Assembly (NCBI RefSeq): GCF_001590785.1
Contig: NZ_LTAO01000001.1
Coordinates: 248,001-312,000 of the forward strand
DNA from: Alkalihalobacillus trypoxylicola
Lineage (GTDB): Bacteria > Bacillota > Bacilli > Bacillales > Bacillaceae_D
DNA: 64,000 bases
Reading direction: 5' to 3'
In this document: piece by piece, positions 44,670-55,315 of the stretch
How the letters are laid out: each line of letters opens with the position of its first letter
Numbering within the stretch: position 1 is the first letter of the stretch
Made by a program: the position numbers and the translations under genes
The notes under the pieces: model-generated
Told to the model about the DNA's origin: nothing
The model's database searches: none
The model's input: the letters and a program-made list of their open reading frames with translations, nothing else

Positions 44670-45584
44670 TCATTGAGTCCAAATCATTTTTTCCGGTTTC
44701 ATATAGCCAACCTCAGTAGGATGATTTTGATAGATAGCTAAGCAATGACCTTCTTTATTATAAAGCGTAAATCGATTTTCTTCTATCATTTTGATTTTAG
44801 GTAGTACCGAGCCATTTTTTATTTTTTTCTCTATCTCTTCATCGACTGTATATGAAGCTAAGAAAGAAAGAGCGGTTTCAAGTGGCTTTAATCTAGCATA
44901 ACGACCTACAAGCTCCTCTTGTTCAATTTCTTCAAAGCTAAGACAATCTCCTAAAGAAAAAGGTCCTGAAGCGGTACGAATTAATTTAGACATATGAGCC
45001 GGATAGCCCAGCTTTTGACCAATATCTACAGCTAACGTTCTAACATAAGTCCCTTTACTACATCTTACCTTGAAACGAAAACGAAGATTTTGTTCGTCTT
45101 GCTCAAAGATGATATCATCGATTCTTTTTATTTTGTGGATGACAATGGTTCTTTTCGGTCTCTCTACCTGTTCGCCTTTTCTAGCATAATCATATAAACG
45201 TCGACCCTTTACTTTAACTGCTGAAAACATAGGTGGTATTTGAACCTGTTCACCTAAAAAGCTATGTAGTACCGCATCCAATTCTTCTTCAGATAATGAA
45301 TTCTCAACATTTTTTTTCTCAACGATTTCACCCGTTTGGTCTTCTGTTGTAGTAGAGAAACCGATGGTCACTTCTGCTTCATACTCTTTAGGATATTCAC
45401 TCATATATTCTGCAACCTTTGTTGCCCTTCCAATACATATAGGTAAAACACCTGTCACTTCAGGATCTAAAGTACCTGTGTGTCCTACTTTTTTTGTTTG
45501 ATATAACTTCCTCAATTTCGCCACACAATCATGTGATGTCATTCCTGCTGGCTTTAATAACGAAAGAATTCCAGATTCATTCAT
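44670..45584 (-). CDS. truB: tRNA pseudouridine(55) synthase
   Basis: Converts U55 to pseudouridine in the T-loop of tRNAs. The catalytic Asp is in GHTGTLDPEVTGVLP near residue 38; KEYEAEVTIGFSTTTEDQTG and RCSKGTYVRTLAVDIG are also conserved. A PUA-like C-terminal domain follows. The ATG at 45584 (305 residues) is preferred, as it has a GAGGTGG site and gives the family start MNESGILSLLKPAGMTSHD; the frame is open 17 codons further. A terminator-like hairpin lies between rbfA and this gene. Confidence 0.97.
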   Translation of the reverse strand: MNESGILSLLKPAGMTSHDCVAKLRKLYQTKKVGHTGTLDPEVTGVLPICIGRATKVAEYMSEYPKEYEAEVTIGFSTTTEDQTGEIVEKKNVENSLSEEELDAVLHSFLGEQVQIPPMFSAVKVKGRRLYDYARKGEQVERPKRTIVIHKIKRIDDIIFEQDEQNLRFRFKVRCSKGTYVRTLAVDIGQKLGYPAHMSKLIRTASGPFSLGDCLSFEEIEQEELVGRYARLKPLETALSFLASYTVDEEIEKKIKNGSVLPKIKMIEENRFTLYNKEGHCLAIYQNHPTEVGYMKPEKMIWTQ

Positions 45585-45614
45585 ATGCCCCACCTCTAAA
45601 CGATTCAAATTAAC

Positions 45615-45651
45615 TAAAAAATGGGTAGTGAGCACGTTAGCCCCTACCCAT
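45615..45651 (-). terminator. Terminator-like hairpin between rbfA and truB
   Basis: ATGGGTAG and CTACCCAT form an 8 bp stem with a 15 nt loop, and six T residues follow on the minus strand. It lies 10 bp past the rbfA stop, inside the nusA-infB cluster, so it probably trims rather than ends expression. Confidence 0.7.
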
Positions 45652-45661
45652 ATGTTTTTAA

Positions 45662-46027
45662 TTATTCATTTCGATCAGACTTTGAATCTTCGTTTAATTG
45701 GTGCAATAAAGATTCAATTCGATTTCCATACTCAATCGATTCGTCCAATTCAAATAATAATTCAGGTGTTTTTCTTAAACGAATTCTTTTACCAATTTCA
45801 GAGCGAATGAAACCTTTTGCTTTCGAAAGCCCAAGCAAAGTAGATTCCTTTTGCTCATCACTTCCAAGTACAGTAATAAAAGCTTTCGCCTGTTGTAAAT
45901 CTCCTGTTACATCTACACCTGTTACAGTGACAAAGCTAATACGAGGATCTTTCAATTCTCGCATAATAATATCACTTAGTTCTTTTTTCATTTGTTCGCC
46001 TACACGATGTGCTCGAACATTACTCAT
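45662..46027 (-). CDS. rbfA: Ribosome-binding factor A
   Basis: RbfA binds the 30S subunit during late maturation near helix 1 of 16S rRNA. The 121-residue KH-type product contains [36 protein letters not shown] and [21 protein letters not shown], all diagnostic. It follows ylxP by 27 bp and carries a GAGGTGAG ribosome site. Position in the cluster is as in B. subtilis. Confidence 0.97.
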   Translation of the reverse strand: MSNVRAHRVGEQMKKELSDIIMRELKDPRISFVTVTGVDVTGDLQQAKAFITVLGSDEQKESTLLGLSKAKGFIRSEIGKRIRLRKTPELLFELDESIEYGNRIESLLHQLNEDSKSDRNE

Positions 46028-46054
46028 GGTTACTCACCTCATTTATTGACATTT

Positions 46055-46336
46055 CTATAGCCATTCATAATCCGTTAGGGTTCGTTCTACTAACGGTTCT
46101 TGATCGATAAGCGAAAGCGCTCGCTGCAGCTCTTTTTCACATACAGCTTTTGTCGTTCCTACTGTTACGACTGATACCTCCGCTCTTTGCCAAGTATCTT
46201 GAAAGTTAGTTTCGGCCACAGCTACATTATAACGCTGCTTTAAACGAGTCAGTATGCTTTTGAGAATGGAACGTTTCTCCTTTAATGAATGGACATCATA
46301 TAGGAAGATTTCACATCGAACAGATGCGATCATCAT
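46055..46336 (-). CDS. ylxP: DUF503 protein YlxP
   Basis: A 93-residue conserved protein of the nusA-infB operon, thought to act in ribosome assembly but not well characterised. It has the family pattern [16 protein letters not shown] and [19 protein letters not shown]. Its ATG overlaps the infB stop (ATGATG, TGA inside), so translation is coupled. A second ATG directly follows and could be the real start, changing the product by one residue. Confidence 0.93.
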   Translation of the reverse strand: MMIASVRCEIFLYDVHSLKEKRSILKSILTRLKQRYNVAVAETNFQDTWQRAEVSVVTVGTTKAVCEKELQRALSLIDQEPLVERTLTDYEWL

Positions 46337-48441
46337 TTACGCTCAATTTCCTCCATAATGTAAGCTTCAATTAAGTCGCCTTCTTTAACATCATTAAAGT
46401 TCTCAAGCGTGATACCACACTCATATCCTGCTGACACTTCTTTTGCATCATCTTTAAAACGTTTAAGAGCTTGAATTGCTCCCTCATAAATGACCACACC
46501 GTCACGAATCAAACGAACGGTTGAGTCACGAGAAATTTTACCATCTGTTACATAAGAACCAGCGATCGTACCAATTTTAGACACTTTGAACGTTGTTCTT
46601 ACTTCTACTTGACCGATGACTTTCTCTTCAAACTCAGGGTCAAGCATTCCTTTCATCGCAGCTTCGATTTCATCAATGGCATTATAGATAACACGATGAA
46701 GTCGAATGTCTACTTTCTCTGATTCTGCTGTACGCTTTGCATTATTATCTGGACGAACATTAAATCCGATAACAATTGCATTAGAAGCCGATGCTAAAAT
46801 GATATCTGATTCAGTGATAGCACCAACACCCGTATGAATGATATTTACTTTTACGCCCTCTACATCAATTTTGACTAAAGAGCCTTTCATCGCTTCAACA
46901 GAACCTTGGACATCAGCCTTTATAATGATATTAATATCTTTAATATCCCCTTGCTGAATTTGGGTAAATAAATCGTCAAGACTAACACGAGAGTTTTCAG
47001 AACGACTAACTTCGCGTTGACGAGAAGCACGAGCCTCACCAATTTGACGAGCTTTTTTCTCATCTTCAAAGACCTGGAATTGGTCGCCTGCTTGTGGAAC
47101 ATCGTTTAAACCTGTAATTTCAACCGGAGTTGATGGACCTACATGCTTTACTCGACGTCCAAGATCATTGACCATAGCACGCACACGCCCATAAGAACTA
47201 CCAACTACTATTGGGTCTCCTACTTTCAATGAACCATTTTGTACTAGTAAAGTAGCTACTGCACCTCGCCCTTTATCCAATTCAGCTTCAATGACGGTAC
47301 CTTTGGCTAAAATATCAGGATCCGCTTTTAATTCCGCTACCTCTGATACAAGTAAAATCATTTCAAGTAGCTCATCAATTCCAGTACCATTTAAAGCCGA
47401 AACATTAACAAAGATTGTATCTCCACCCCAAGCCTCAGGAACTAATTCAAATTCTGTTAGCTCTTGCATAACTCGGTCTGGATTCGCTGCTTCTTTATCC
47501 ATTTTGTTAACAGCGACAATAATAGGAACGTTCGCTGCTTTCGCATGGTTAATTGCTTCTTTTGTTTGAGGCATCACACCATCGTCAGCTGCAACGACTA
47601 AAATTGTAATATCTGTAACCTCAGCTCCACGTGCACGCATCGTTGTAAACGCAGCATGTCCCGGTGTATCTAAGAAAGTAATTTTTTTACCTTCTGTTTC
47701 CACTTGGTAAGCACCAATGTGCTGTGTAATCCCACCAGCTTCTCCCTCTGTTACCTTCGTTTCACGAATAGAGTCAAGCAAAGTGGTTTTACCATGGTCA
47801 ACGTGACCCATGATCGTTACTACTGGTGGACGCTCTTGTAAATTTTTCTCATTTACTTCAACAATGTAATCTTCAAAATCAATTTCATCGATAATGATTT
47901 CTTCTTCTACTTCCACACCGTAATCGCCAGCAATTAATTCGATGGAGTCTTTATCAAGCTCTTGATTTATGGTTGACATAATTCCAAGAAACATGAGTTT
48001 TTTAATCAATTCAGAAGGCTCTTTATTTAATTTCTTAGCTAATTCTCCAACAGTTAAAGTACCAGAATACGTAATCTTTTCAGGTAAAGCCTTCACCTTT
48101 GGTGGTGTAGGTGCTTGTTGAACTTTTTTATTTTGCTGCCCTTTATGATTACGATTTTGTTGTTGTTTGTTACCTTTGGACTTATTTTTAGGTCCATTAT
48201 GCTGCTGTCCTTTTGATGATGGTGCTGGTCGATTCCCTGAAGGGTTAGCAGGCTTTGCTGATTCTTTTTGCGTGGTTTCTTTTTGAACAGCAGGTTTTCC
48301 CTCTAAAGAAGCAATCATTTTCTCGTCAATTACGGACATATGATTATTCACTTCAATATTAGCTGCCTTTAACTTTTCAATAACCTCTTTACTTGAAACA
48401 TTCTTTTCTTTCGCATATTCGTAGATTCTCATTTTTTTCAT
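46333..48441 (-). CDS. infB: Translation initiation factor IF-2
   Basis: IF-2 is the GTPase that places initiator tRNA on the 30S subunit and promotes subunit joining. An N-terminal IF2_N helix bundle ([21 protein letters not shown]) is followed by a low-complexity Gln/Asn/Lys linker (about 55-115), a second IF2_N module, then the GTPase domain with [20 protein letters not shown] and NKMDK, and the C-terminal barrel domains. The ATG at 48441 (702 residues) has GGAGG 6 nt upstream and gives the family start; an ATG five codons earlier lies in the leader. It is 15 bp downstream of ylxQ. Confidence 0.98.
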   Translation of the reverse strand: MKKMRIYEYAKEKNVSSKEVIEKLKAANIEVNNHMSVIDEKMIASLEGKPAVQKETTQKESAKPANPSGNRPAPSSKGQQHNGPKNKSKGNKQQQNRNHKGQQNKKVQQAPTPPKVKALPEKITYSGTLTVGELAKKLNKEPSELIKKLMFLGIMSTINQELDKDSIELIAGDYGVEVEEEIIIDEIDFEDYIVEVNEKNLQERPPVVTIMGHVDHGKTTLLDSIRETKVTEGEAGGITQHIGAYQVETEGKKITFLDTPGHAAFTTMRARGAEVTDITILVVAADDGVMPQTKEAINHAKAANVPIIVAVNKMDKEAANPDRVMQELTEFELVPEAWGGDTIFVNVSALNGTGIDELLEMILLVSEVAELKADPDILAKGTVIEAELDKGRGAVATLLVQNGSLKVGDPIVVGSSYGRVRAMVNDLGRRVKHVGPSTPVEITGLNDVPQAGDQFQVFEDEKKARQIGEARASRQREVSRSENSRVSLDDLFTQIQQGDIKDINIIIKADVQGSVEAMKGSLVKIDVEGVKVNIIHTGVGAITESDIILASASNAIVIGFNVRPDNNAKRTAESEKVDIRLHRVIYNAIDEIEAAMKGMLDPEFEEKVIGQVEVRTTFKVSKIGTIAGSYVTDGKISRDSTVRLIRDGVVIYEGAIQALKRFKDDAKEVSAGYECGITLENFNDVKEGDLIEAYIMEEIERK

Positions 48442-48456
48442 ATACGTCCTCCACAT

Positions 48457-48768
48457 TCATTGGTCAATGAATGCTGTCATTTTTTTAGCAAAGCCGTCCT
48501 CTTTAATTCCAATAACAACCCGTTCAGCTTTACCAATTGCCTGTCCTAGCGTAGCACGATCTCCTACCAATCGAACTTGAACTTGATAATGACGGCATTT
48601 GTCCAATAATTTTTTCTTTGTATTCTCTGAAGCATCTTGCGATAGAAGTACTAGCTTTACCTTCCCAGCACGCACTTCCTTTATGACGAGCTCTTCCCCA
48701 GTCACAATTTGCCTTGCTCTTGCTGCTAGCCCTAATAAAGACAGCCATTTTTCATTTTCATTGTTCAT
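48457..48768 (-). CDS. ylxQ: L7Ae-family RNA-binding protein YlxQ
   Basis: A 103-residue L7Ae/L30e-fold protein that binds kink-turn RNA in vitro in B. subtilis; its biological target is unclear. Features are LLGLAARARQIVTGEELV, KVKLVLLSQDASENTKKK and the end region RVVIGIKEDGFAKKM. Its start overlaps the ylxR stop by four bases and infB follows. Size and position are as expected. Confidence 0.95.
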   Translation of the reverse strand: MNNENEKWLSLLGLAARARQIVTGEELVIKEVRAGKVKLVLLSQDASENTKKKLLDKCRHYQVQVRLVGDRATLGQAIGKAERVVIGIKEDGFAKKMTAFIDQ

Positions 48769-49049
48769 TTTTTATTCCCGCGCTCTCTTGAAAGCTCTAG
48801 TTCATCATAAACCTCTGAACTAACCTGAACTTGCAGGTGCTTTGAGAGAATATCTTTCTTCTTCGCTAAAAGAAAGCATTCCTTATCATTAGTAAGGTAA
48901 GCTCCTCTTCCATTCTTCTTACCCGTTAAGTCCACTGAAACGTCTCCTTCTGGCGAGCGCACAATTCGGACTAACTCTTGTTTAGGTTTCATTTCATTTG
49001 TAACAACACACTTGCGAAGTGGAACTTTTCGTTTTTTCAATGGCTCCAT
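48765..49049 (-). CDS. ylxR: YlxR (RnpM), RNase P modulator
   Basis: A 94-residue nucleic-acid-binding protein encoded between nusA and infB across Firmicutes; YlxR was recently reported to bind and inhibit RNase P RNA in B. subtilis. The signature RKCVVTNEMKPKQELVRIVR and the GRGAYLT motif are present. It follows nusA by 11 bp and overlaps ylxQ by four. Confidence 0.95.
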   Translation of the reverse strand: MEPLKKRKVPLRKCVVTNEMKPKQELVRIVRSPEGDVSVDLTGKKNGRGAYLTNDKECFLLAKKKDILSKHLQVQVSSEVYDELELSRERGNKK

Positions 49050-49060
49050 CTCCCTTTTTC

Positions 49061-50173
49061 TTAATCCTCAGTATCATTTGAAAAAGATTGATTTGTAGCT
49101 TCAGATTCCTTGTGGTCTTCTTCTGAAATTAATCCAAGCTCTCTTGCCTCTGACTCACTTTTGATATCAATTTTCCAGCCTGTTAACTTTGCTGCTAATC
49201 GAGCATTTTGACCTCTTTTACCAATAGCTAAAGACAGTTGATAATCAGGAACAATGACTTGAGTCATTTTTTCGTCTTCATTCACATTAACTTGCACAAC
49301 CTTTGATGGGCTTAAAGCATTTGCCACGTACTCAACCGGATCCTCAGACCAACGAACAATGTCAATTTTTTCCCCTTTAAGCTCATTCACAATCGTTTGA
49401 ACTCTTCCACCTTTTGGACCTACACAGGCTCCAACCGGATCGACTTCTGGATTATCAGCATGAACCGCTATTTTAGAGCGATCTCCAGCTTCTCTTGATA
49501 CTGACTTAATTTCCACCGTACCATCATAAATTTCTGGTACTTCAAGCTCAAATAACCTTTTTAGTAAGCCTGGGTGAGTTCTTGAAATTAAGATTTGTGG
49601 TCCTTTTGTCGTTTTTTCAACTTTTGTAATGTAAGCTTTAATTCGGTCATTATGTGCATAGGATTCGTTTGGCATTTGCTCGTTTACTGGCAATAATGCC
49701 TCTACCTTACCTAAATCAACATAAATAAAACGATGGTCTTGTCTTTGGACAATTCCTGTCATAATATCTTCTTCACGGTCAATAAAATCCGCATAGATAA
49801 TTCCGCGCTCAGCCTCTCGAACTCTTTGCGTGACAACTTGTTTTGCCGTTTGAGCAGCAATTCGTCCAAAATCCTTAGGTGTCACTTCAATTTCTACAAT
49901 GTCATCAACCTCATAATGAGAATTAACCTGCTTAGCTTCATCTAATGATATTTCAAGTCGCGCATCAAACACTTCTTCTACTACTACTTTTCTTGCAAAA
50001 ACTCGGATACTACCACTATCTCGATCAACATCAACACGAACGTTTTGAGCAGAATTAAAATTTCTTTTATAACCAGAGATTAGAGCGGCTTCAATCGCTT
50101 CAATTATGACTTCTTTACTAATCCCCTTTTCTCCTTCGATTGTTGTTAATGCATCCATAAATTCGCTATTCAT
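49061..50173 (-). CDS. nusA: Transcription termination/antitermination factor NusA
   Basis: NusA binds RNA polymerase and enhances pausing and intrinsic termination. Domains: N-terminal RNAP-binding region (1-130) with VTPKDFGRIAAQTAKQVV; S1 domain (about 135-200); KH1 with VGACVGPKGGRVQTIV; and KH2 with LSLAIGKRGQNARLAAKL. It ends with a short acidic tail and lacks the extra C-terminal repeats found in E. coli. The ATG at 50173 gives the family start MNSEFMDALTTIE; an ATG three codons earlier is possible but sits only 2 nt from the G-rich site. It follows rimP by about 47 bp. Confidence 0.97.
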   Translation of the reverse strand: MNSEFMDALTTIEGEKGISKEVIIEAIEAALISGYKRNFNSAQNVRVDVDRDSGSIRVFARKVVVEEVFDARLEISLDEAKQVNSHYEVDDIVEIEVTPKDFGRIAAQTAKQVVTQRVREAERGIIYADFIDREEDIMTGIVQRQDHRFIYVDLGKVEALLPVNEQMPNESYAHNDRIKAYITKVEKTTKGPQILISRTHPGLLKRLFELEVPEIYDGTVEIKSVSREAGDRSKIAVHADNPEVDPVGACVGPKGGRVQTIVNELKGEKIDIVRWSEDPVEYVANALSPSKVVQVNVNEDEKMTQVIVPDYQLSLAIGKRGQNARLAAKLTGWKIDIKSESEARELGLISEEDHKESEATNQSFSNDTED

Positions 50174-50220
50174 GGACTTCATTTCCCCCTTTCACTTACT
50201 CAAAATTCTCTTACCTATTT

Positions 50221-50691
50221 TTAGAGCTTTATAGCTAATCTAGCTTTTGCCACTTTTTCATATGGAATGTCCAATTGCTTTTTCCGTGTTTTCTTCATCA
50301 CTTCTACTGTCAGTACTCCATCATTAAATGAGAGTAAATCTCCTTCGAACGACTTTTCGCCATCCAAAGCTTCATAAGTACTTACATGAATGTACTTGCC
50401 CACAGCATTTTCTAATTCTTTTTCATTTTTTAAAGGTCGCTCAGCTCCAGGTGAAGAAACTTCTAGAAAATAAGCTTGTTCAATAGGATCGACCTGATCT
50501 AATTGTTCACTGAGCTTTTCGCTAACCTCGCTACAATCTTCTAAATCTACACCTGTTTCGGAATCTATATAGACTCGTAAAAACCAATTTGGTCCTTCTT
50601 TTTTAAACTCAACCTCAACCAATTCCAGTTTTAAAGGCTCTAAAATAGGAAGAACAAGTTCAGCAACAACTTCTGTTACTTTCTTACTCAC
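50221..50691 (-). CDS. rimP: Ribosome maturation factor RimP
   Basis: RimP acts in early 30S assembly. The 156-residue product contains [38 protein letters not shown] and [14 protein letters not shown], all diagnostic, and an Sm-like C-terminal domain. It is the first gene of the nusA-infB cluster; a GGAGG site lies 8 nt before the ATG. The promoter is probably in the 231 bp upstream but I could not fix it. Confidence 0.96.
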   Translation of the reverse strand: MSKKVTEVVAELVLPILEPLKLELVEVEFKKEGPNWFLRVYIDSETGVDLEDCSEVSEKLSEQLDQVDPIEQAYFLEVSSPGAERPLKNEKELENAVGKYIHVSTYEALDGEKSFEGDLLSFNDGVLTVEVMKKTRKKQLDIPYEKVAKARLAIKL

Positions 50692-50810
50692 GACTAACCC
50701 TCCTTCAAATAACCACTACCTATAGTCGAAAAAGGCGGGTCGTTCCTATAAGAAATCGTCTCAAAAAACCCGGCCCATTCTTGTCATAAGTTTAGAAAAT
50801 GACTCTAAAC

Positions 50811-50841
50811 CAAAACGAAAGAGTGGGTTTCCCCACTCTTT
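50811..50841 (-). terminator. Terminator of polC
   Basis: AAAGAGTGGG and CCCACTCTTT form a perfect 10 bp stem with a 4 nt loop, about 80 bp past the polC stop. The minus strand then reads CGTTTTGGTTT, an interrupted T tract. Confidence 0.75.
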
Positions 50842-50922
50842 TGCGGTCTGTTATTCTAAGTATTACCATAATCACAATATCATAATCTCCTTTTCTTTGC
50901 AACTAAATGGAAAAGTCTTCTG

Positions 50923-53900
50923 TTAGAAAAGAGAGAGCTGATTGGAGTCAGGTAAGCCTTCTAAACAGCCATGATCATCCAAATGTTCTAATACCGTTTT
51001 CGTTAGTTTACTTTTTTGCTGTAAATCTTCCTTCGATAAAAATTCCCGCTCTTGTCTAGCTGAAACGATATTATGTGCCGCGTTCGTTCCGACCCCTGTC
51101 ATCGCATTGAATGGAGGGAGTAACTGATTTCCTTCTACTATAAATTCAGTTGCACTAGAACGATATAATTCTACTTTTTTGAATGAAAATCCTCTTTCAA
51201 CCATTTCTAAAGCTATTTCTAGGACGGTTAATACTGCTTTTTCTTTTGGCGCAGCATCCAGTCCCTTGTGGTTAATCTCTTCTATTTTCGCCTTAATGGC
51301 TGCGGAGCCTTTAATCATTGTATCTAAATCAAAATCATCCGCTCTTACAGTAAAATAAGAAGCATAATAAAGAATAGGATGATGGACTTTAAAGTAGGCT
51401 ATACGCACTGCCATTAAAACATAGGCAGCTGCATGAGCCTTTGGAAACATGTACTTGATTTTTAAACAGGAGCCTATATACCAATCTGGAACATTGTTTT
51501 CTTTCATGGTTTCGATCCACTCAGGCTGTAATCCTTTTCCTTTACGAACGGACTCCATGATTTTGAAAGCTAAAGAAGGCTCTAGACCTTTATAAATTAA
51601 ATAAACCATAATATCATCACGACAACCAATTACATCCTTTAGTTCACATGTGCCGTCATAGATTAGTTCATTGGCATTATTTAGCCATACATCTGTCCCA
51701 TGAGAAAGTCCTGAGATTTGGACTAGCTCAGAAAACGTGCTAGGTTTCGTTTCTTCGAGCATTTGTCTAACAAATCGTGTTCCAAACTCTGGAATTCCCA
51801 ATGTTCCTGTTTTACACATAATTTGATCTTCTGATACTCCTAATACATCAGGACTACTAAAAATCTTCATTACTTCCGGGTCATCAGTAGGAATCGTTTT
51901 CGGATCCACTCCACTTAAATCTTGTAGCATACGAATAACCGTCGGGTCATCATGACCTAAAATATCTAATTTAAGAAGGTTATCATGAATCGAGTGAAAA
52001 TCAAAATGAGTCGTTTTCCATTCCGCCTTTTGATCATCTGCTGGAAACTGTATCGGACAAAAATCATGTATATCCATATAATCTGGTACAACGATGATTC
52101 CGCCAGGATGCTGGCCCGTTGTTCGTTTGACTCCCGTACACCCTGCGACTAACCGATCGATTTCTGCACCCCTCATCATTAGGTCATGATCGCCTTGATA
52201 GCCTTTCACATATCCATACGCTGTTTTTTCAGCTACTGTTCCGATTGTACCTGCTCGATAAACATATTCTTCTCCAAATAGTTCCTTCGTATAGTGATGG
52301 GCTCTCGGTTGATATTCACCAGAAAAGTTTAAATCAATATCGGGAACTTTATCTCCTTTAAATCCTAAGAACGTTTCAAAAGGGATATCATGTCCATCTT
52401 TCACATAAGCCTTACCACATTCTGGACAATCTTTATCAGGTAAATCAAATCCTGAACCAACCGTTCCGTCATCGAAAAAATAGGAATGCTGACAATTTGG
52501 ACAAACGTAGTGTGGTGGTAATGGATTAACCTCTGTAATTTCCGTCATCGTTGCCACAAAAGAAGAACCTACAGAACCACGTGAACCAACTAGATATCCA
52601 TCTATAAGTGATTTTTTTACAAGCTTGTGGGAAATTAAATAGATAACCGCAAACCCATGTCCGATAATACTTTTTAATTCCTTTTCTAATCGCGCTTCAA
52701 CGATTTCCGGTAAGGAGTCACCATAAATCATCCTTGCACGATCATAGCTCATCTTTCTAACCTCATCATCAGCACCTTCAATTTTAGGTGTATATAATTG
52801 ATCTGGAATAGGATGTACCTCTTCTATTTGATCCGCCAATTGATTAGGTGTCTTTACGACAATATCGGTTGCTACATCTGAGCCTAAAAATTGAAATTCA
52901 TCCAGCATTTCATCGGTTGTTCGGAAATGAACCTTTGGTAGAGTTTGTTTATTTAATGGATTAGCACCACCCTGTGAAGCGATTAAAATTTTTCTATAAA
53001 CATAATCTTCTTCACTAAGATAATGAACATTACCAGTCGCAACTACAGGTTTATTTAATTTTTCTCCTAATTGAACAATGTTGGTTACAATCTCTCTTAA
53101 GGCTGTTTCATTTTTTATAAGTTCTCTTTCAATTAAATGCTGATAATTACCTAAAGGTTGTACTTCAAAATAATCATAAAAAGCAGCGATTTCTTCAACT
53201 TCCTCAGGTGACTTCTGCATCATCCCTTCAAATACTTCGCCTTTATCACAGGCAGAGCCTATAAGTAAACCTTTTCTAAGCTTTTGTAATTGGGAACGAG
53301 GTATTCTAGGTGTACGAAAGAAATATTGAACATGAGACATAGAAACTAATTGATAAAGATTTCTAAGTCCCTCTTGTGTTTGAGCAAGAATTGTACAGTG
53401 AAAAGGTCTCTGTCTATGAAAATTCCCTTCCCCCATATGTTCATTTAATTGCTTATGGATCGTTATGTCACGCTCCATAGCATCCTTTACCATTTTCCAT
53501 AATAAATAGCCAGTAGCTTCTGCATCATAAATAGCTCTATGATGGCTTACTAATTCGATATCGAATTTTTTACATAAAGTATTAAGACGATGGTTTTTTA
53601 ATTCAGGATATAAAAATCGACCTAATTCAAGTGTATCAATAACAGGATTATTAGCTTCTCCAATACCTGACTTTTGATAGCCAACATTCAAAAATCCCAT
53701 ATCAAAGCTAGCATTGTGTGCCACTAAGATTGAGTCGCCGACAAACTCTTTAAATTGAAGTAGTACATCCTTAATCTCTGGTTGTCCCTTAACCATGTCA
53801 TCGGTAATACCCGTCAGCTCGATAATCGTATTAGAAAGAGGTTCATGAGGGTCTGCAAAGGATTCAAAGCGATCGATAATCTCTCCATTCTTCACCTTCA

Positions 53901-55227
53901 CAGCGGCTAGTTCGATAATCGTATTATAGACTGCTGAAAGACCGGTCGTTTCCACATCAAAAACCACATATTCCGCGTCTGCTAATGAAACATCAGCTTC
54001 GTTATACACAATCGGAACTCCATCATCAACTAAATTAGCCTCTAATCCATAGAGTACTTTGATATTGTTCTTTTTTCCTGTTGAGTAAGCCTCTGGGAAA
54101 GATTGAACGACTCCATGGTCTGTTATAGCAATTGCCTTATGCCCCCATTTAGCCGCTTGTTCAACATATCTTCCTGCAGAAACAACACCATCCATTTGAC
54201 TCATCGTAGTATGTAAGTGCAGCTCTACTCTTTTCTGCTCTTCATCAGCGGTATCGACTCGTTCAATAGGTTTCACTTCATTAATATCATTAGCGATCAT
54301 CACTAAGTCACGGACAAAGGTATCCATTTGAATACCACCTCGGACCTTAACCCACATCCCTTTTTTTACTGATTGTAATAAAGGAACATCTTCTTTATCT
54401 CTTGAGAAAATTTTAACTAGGATTGAATTGGTATAATCGGTAATCTTAAAGGTTAATAGTGTTCTTCCACTACGAAGCTCACGAGTTTCTGAAAAGAATA
54501 CATAACCTTGAGCTGTGATTCGGCGCTCTTCATCGACAATCGATTCTAATGGCTGAGGGTCATCCTTAATCGGATAACCAATCATTAAAGCTGAATTTTT
54601 CAATTGTTTCTCTGTTGCTTTTTCTTGTTTTTTCTTTTCTAAAATGGCTTCTACTACTTTAGAATGATCTTCCTGTTCTCTTTGCTCTACAAATCTTTCA
54701 AAATCCTTTTTAGATTCTTGAATATTAGCATCGATTTGAATGGCTGGCAGAGAAAGCTCTTCTAAAACCATTTGCAAAGGCTCATGAAGCTTTCTTTTTA
54801 AAGCAACAGCTTCTGTTTCATTTCTTACTGCAATAACTAAGCGTTTCCCATCAAATGAAGGTGTTTGATTCGTTAATAAATCTCTTAACCCGGAAGAAAT
54901 TCCTTGTATATGCTCTGTAATTAACGGCCAATAATCGACCCATTGCTTTTCTTCTAATACGGATTTCTCATAATGTAAGGTAGCATCAACAGAGGCAATC
55001 TCTTTAAAGGTATCCACTAGTCTTTGCCTAAACAGTTGATACACCTGAGCAGGTAATAATGTTGGTAGAATAAACGAAAAATGCCACTTTTTATTTTCTC
55101 GATAAATGGAAAGCTTCTGAATTTGTCCATTTTTAAAATGGTCTTGAATAATAGATTCAGGCATTTGTATTTGCTCGAGAAGAAGTTGTAGCCGTTCTTT
55201 TCTTATATCTTGTTCGCTCTGAGTCAT
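50923..55227 (-). CDS. polC: DNA polymerase III PolC-type alpha subunit
   Basis: The replicative polymerase of low-GC Gram-positives, with built-in proofreading. Order: N-terminal domain, OB fold, PHP domain ([11 protein letters not shown] near residue 335), a DEDD exonuclease inserted in the PHP domain (FDVETTG near 425, [20 protein letters not shown]), palm with GSRGSVGSS and the catalytic VPDIDLNF, and a zinc finger (CPNC and CPEC). The C-terminus is QLSLF, the beta-clamp motif. Length 1434 is close to the 1437 of B. subtilis. The ATG at 55227 has a GGAGGGAA site. A strong hairpin precedes it after proS. Confidence 0.98.
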   Translation of the reverse strand: MTQSEQDIRKERLQLLLEQIQMPESIIQDHFKNGQIQKLSIYRENKKWHFSFILPTLLPAQVYQLFRQRLVDTFKEIASVDATLHYEKSVLEEKQWVDYWPLITEHIQGISSGLRDLLTNQTPSFDGKRLVIAVRNETEAVALKRKLHEPLQMVLEELSLPAIQIDANIQESKKDFERFVEQREQEDHSKVVEAILEKKKQEKATEKQLKNSALMIGYPIKDDPQPLESIVDEERRITAQGYVFFSETRELRSGRTLLTFKITDYTNSILVKIFSRDKEDVPLLQSVKKGMWVKVRGGIQMDTFVRDLVMIANDINEVKPIERVDTADEEQKRVELHLHTTMSQMDGVVSAGRYVEQAAKWGHKAIAITDHGVVQSFPEAYSTGKKNNIKVLYGLEANLVDDGVPIVYNEADVSLADAEYVVFDVETTGLSAVYNTIIELAAVKVKNGEIIDRFESFADPHEPLSNTIIELTGITDDMVKGQPEIKDVLLQFKEFVGDSILVAHNASFDMGFLNVGYQKSGIGEANNPVIDTLELGRFLYPELKNHRLNTLCKKFDIELVSHHRAIYDAEATGYLLWKMVKDAMERDITIHKQLNEHMGEGNFHRQRPFHCTILAQTQEGLRNLYQLVSMSHVQYFFRTPRIPRSQLQKLRKGLLIGSACDKGEVFEGMMQKSPEEVEEIAAFYDYFEVQPLGNYQHLIERELIKNETALREIVTNIVQLGEKLNKPVVATGNVHYLSEEDYVYRKILIASQGGANPLNKQTLPKVHFRTTDEMLDEFQFLGSDVATDIVVKTPNQLADQIEEVHPIPDQLYTPKIEGADDEVRKMSYDRARMIYGDSLPEIVEARLEKELKSIIGHGFAVIYLISHKLVKKSLIDGYLVGSRGSVGSSFVATMTEITEVNPLPPHYVCPNCQHSYFFDDGTVGSGFDLPDKDCPECGKAYVKDGHDIPFETFLGFKGDKVPDIDLNFSGEYQPRAHHYTKELFGEEYVYRAGTIGTVAEKTAYGYVKGYQGDHDLMMRGAEIDRLVAGCTGVKRTTGQHPGGIIVVPDYMDIHDFCPIQFPADDQKAEWKTTHFDFHSIHDNLLKLDILGHDDPTVIRMLQDLSGVDPKTIPTDDPEVMKIFSSPDVLGVSEDQIMCKTGTLGIPEFGTRFVRQMLEETKPSTFSELVQISGLSHGTDVWLNNANELIYDGTCELKDVIGCRDDIMVYLIYKGLEPSLAFKIMESVRKGKGLQPEWIETMKENNVPDWYIGSCLKIKYMFPKAHAAAYVLMAVRIAYFKVHHPILYYASYFTVRADDFDLDTMIKGSAAIKAKIEEINHKGLDAAPKEKAVLTVLEIALEMVERGFSFKKVELYRSSATEFIVEGNQLLPPFNAMTGVGTNAAHNIVSARQEREFLSKEDLQQKSKLTKTVLEHLDDHGCLEGLPDSNQLSLF

Positions 55228-55272
55228 TTTACTTCCCTCCTCGTTAGCTCTTTGAGAAAAGTAGAGATAAAT

Positions 55273-55301
55273 TCAGGTACCTCTAAATTAGAGATACCTG
55301 A
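55273..55301. repeat. Strong hairpin between proS and polC
   Basis: A 13 bp inverted repeat (TCAGGTACCTCTA with TAGAGATACCTGA, one G-U in RNA, 3 nt loop) fills the short proS-polC gap. No clean T run follows on the minus strand (ATTTATCTCTACTTTTC), so it may be a weak terminator or an mRNA-end stabiliser. Confidence 0.6.
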
Positions 55302-55315
55302 GTTCCCTTTTCAAT

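Noticed and set aside
45621-46049. Plus-strand 142-codon frame
   Set aside because: Antisense to rbfA with no ribosome site or known family.
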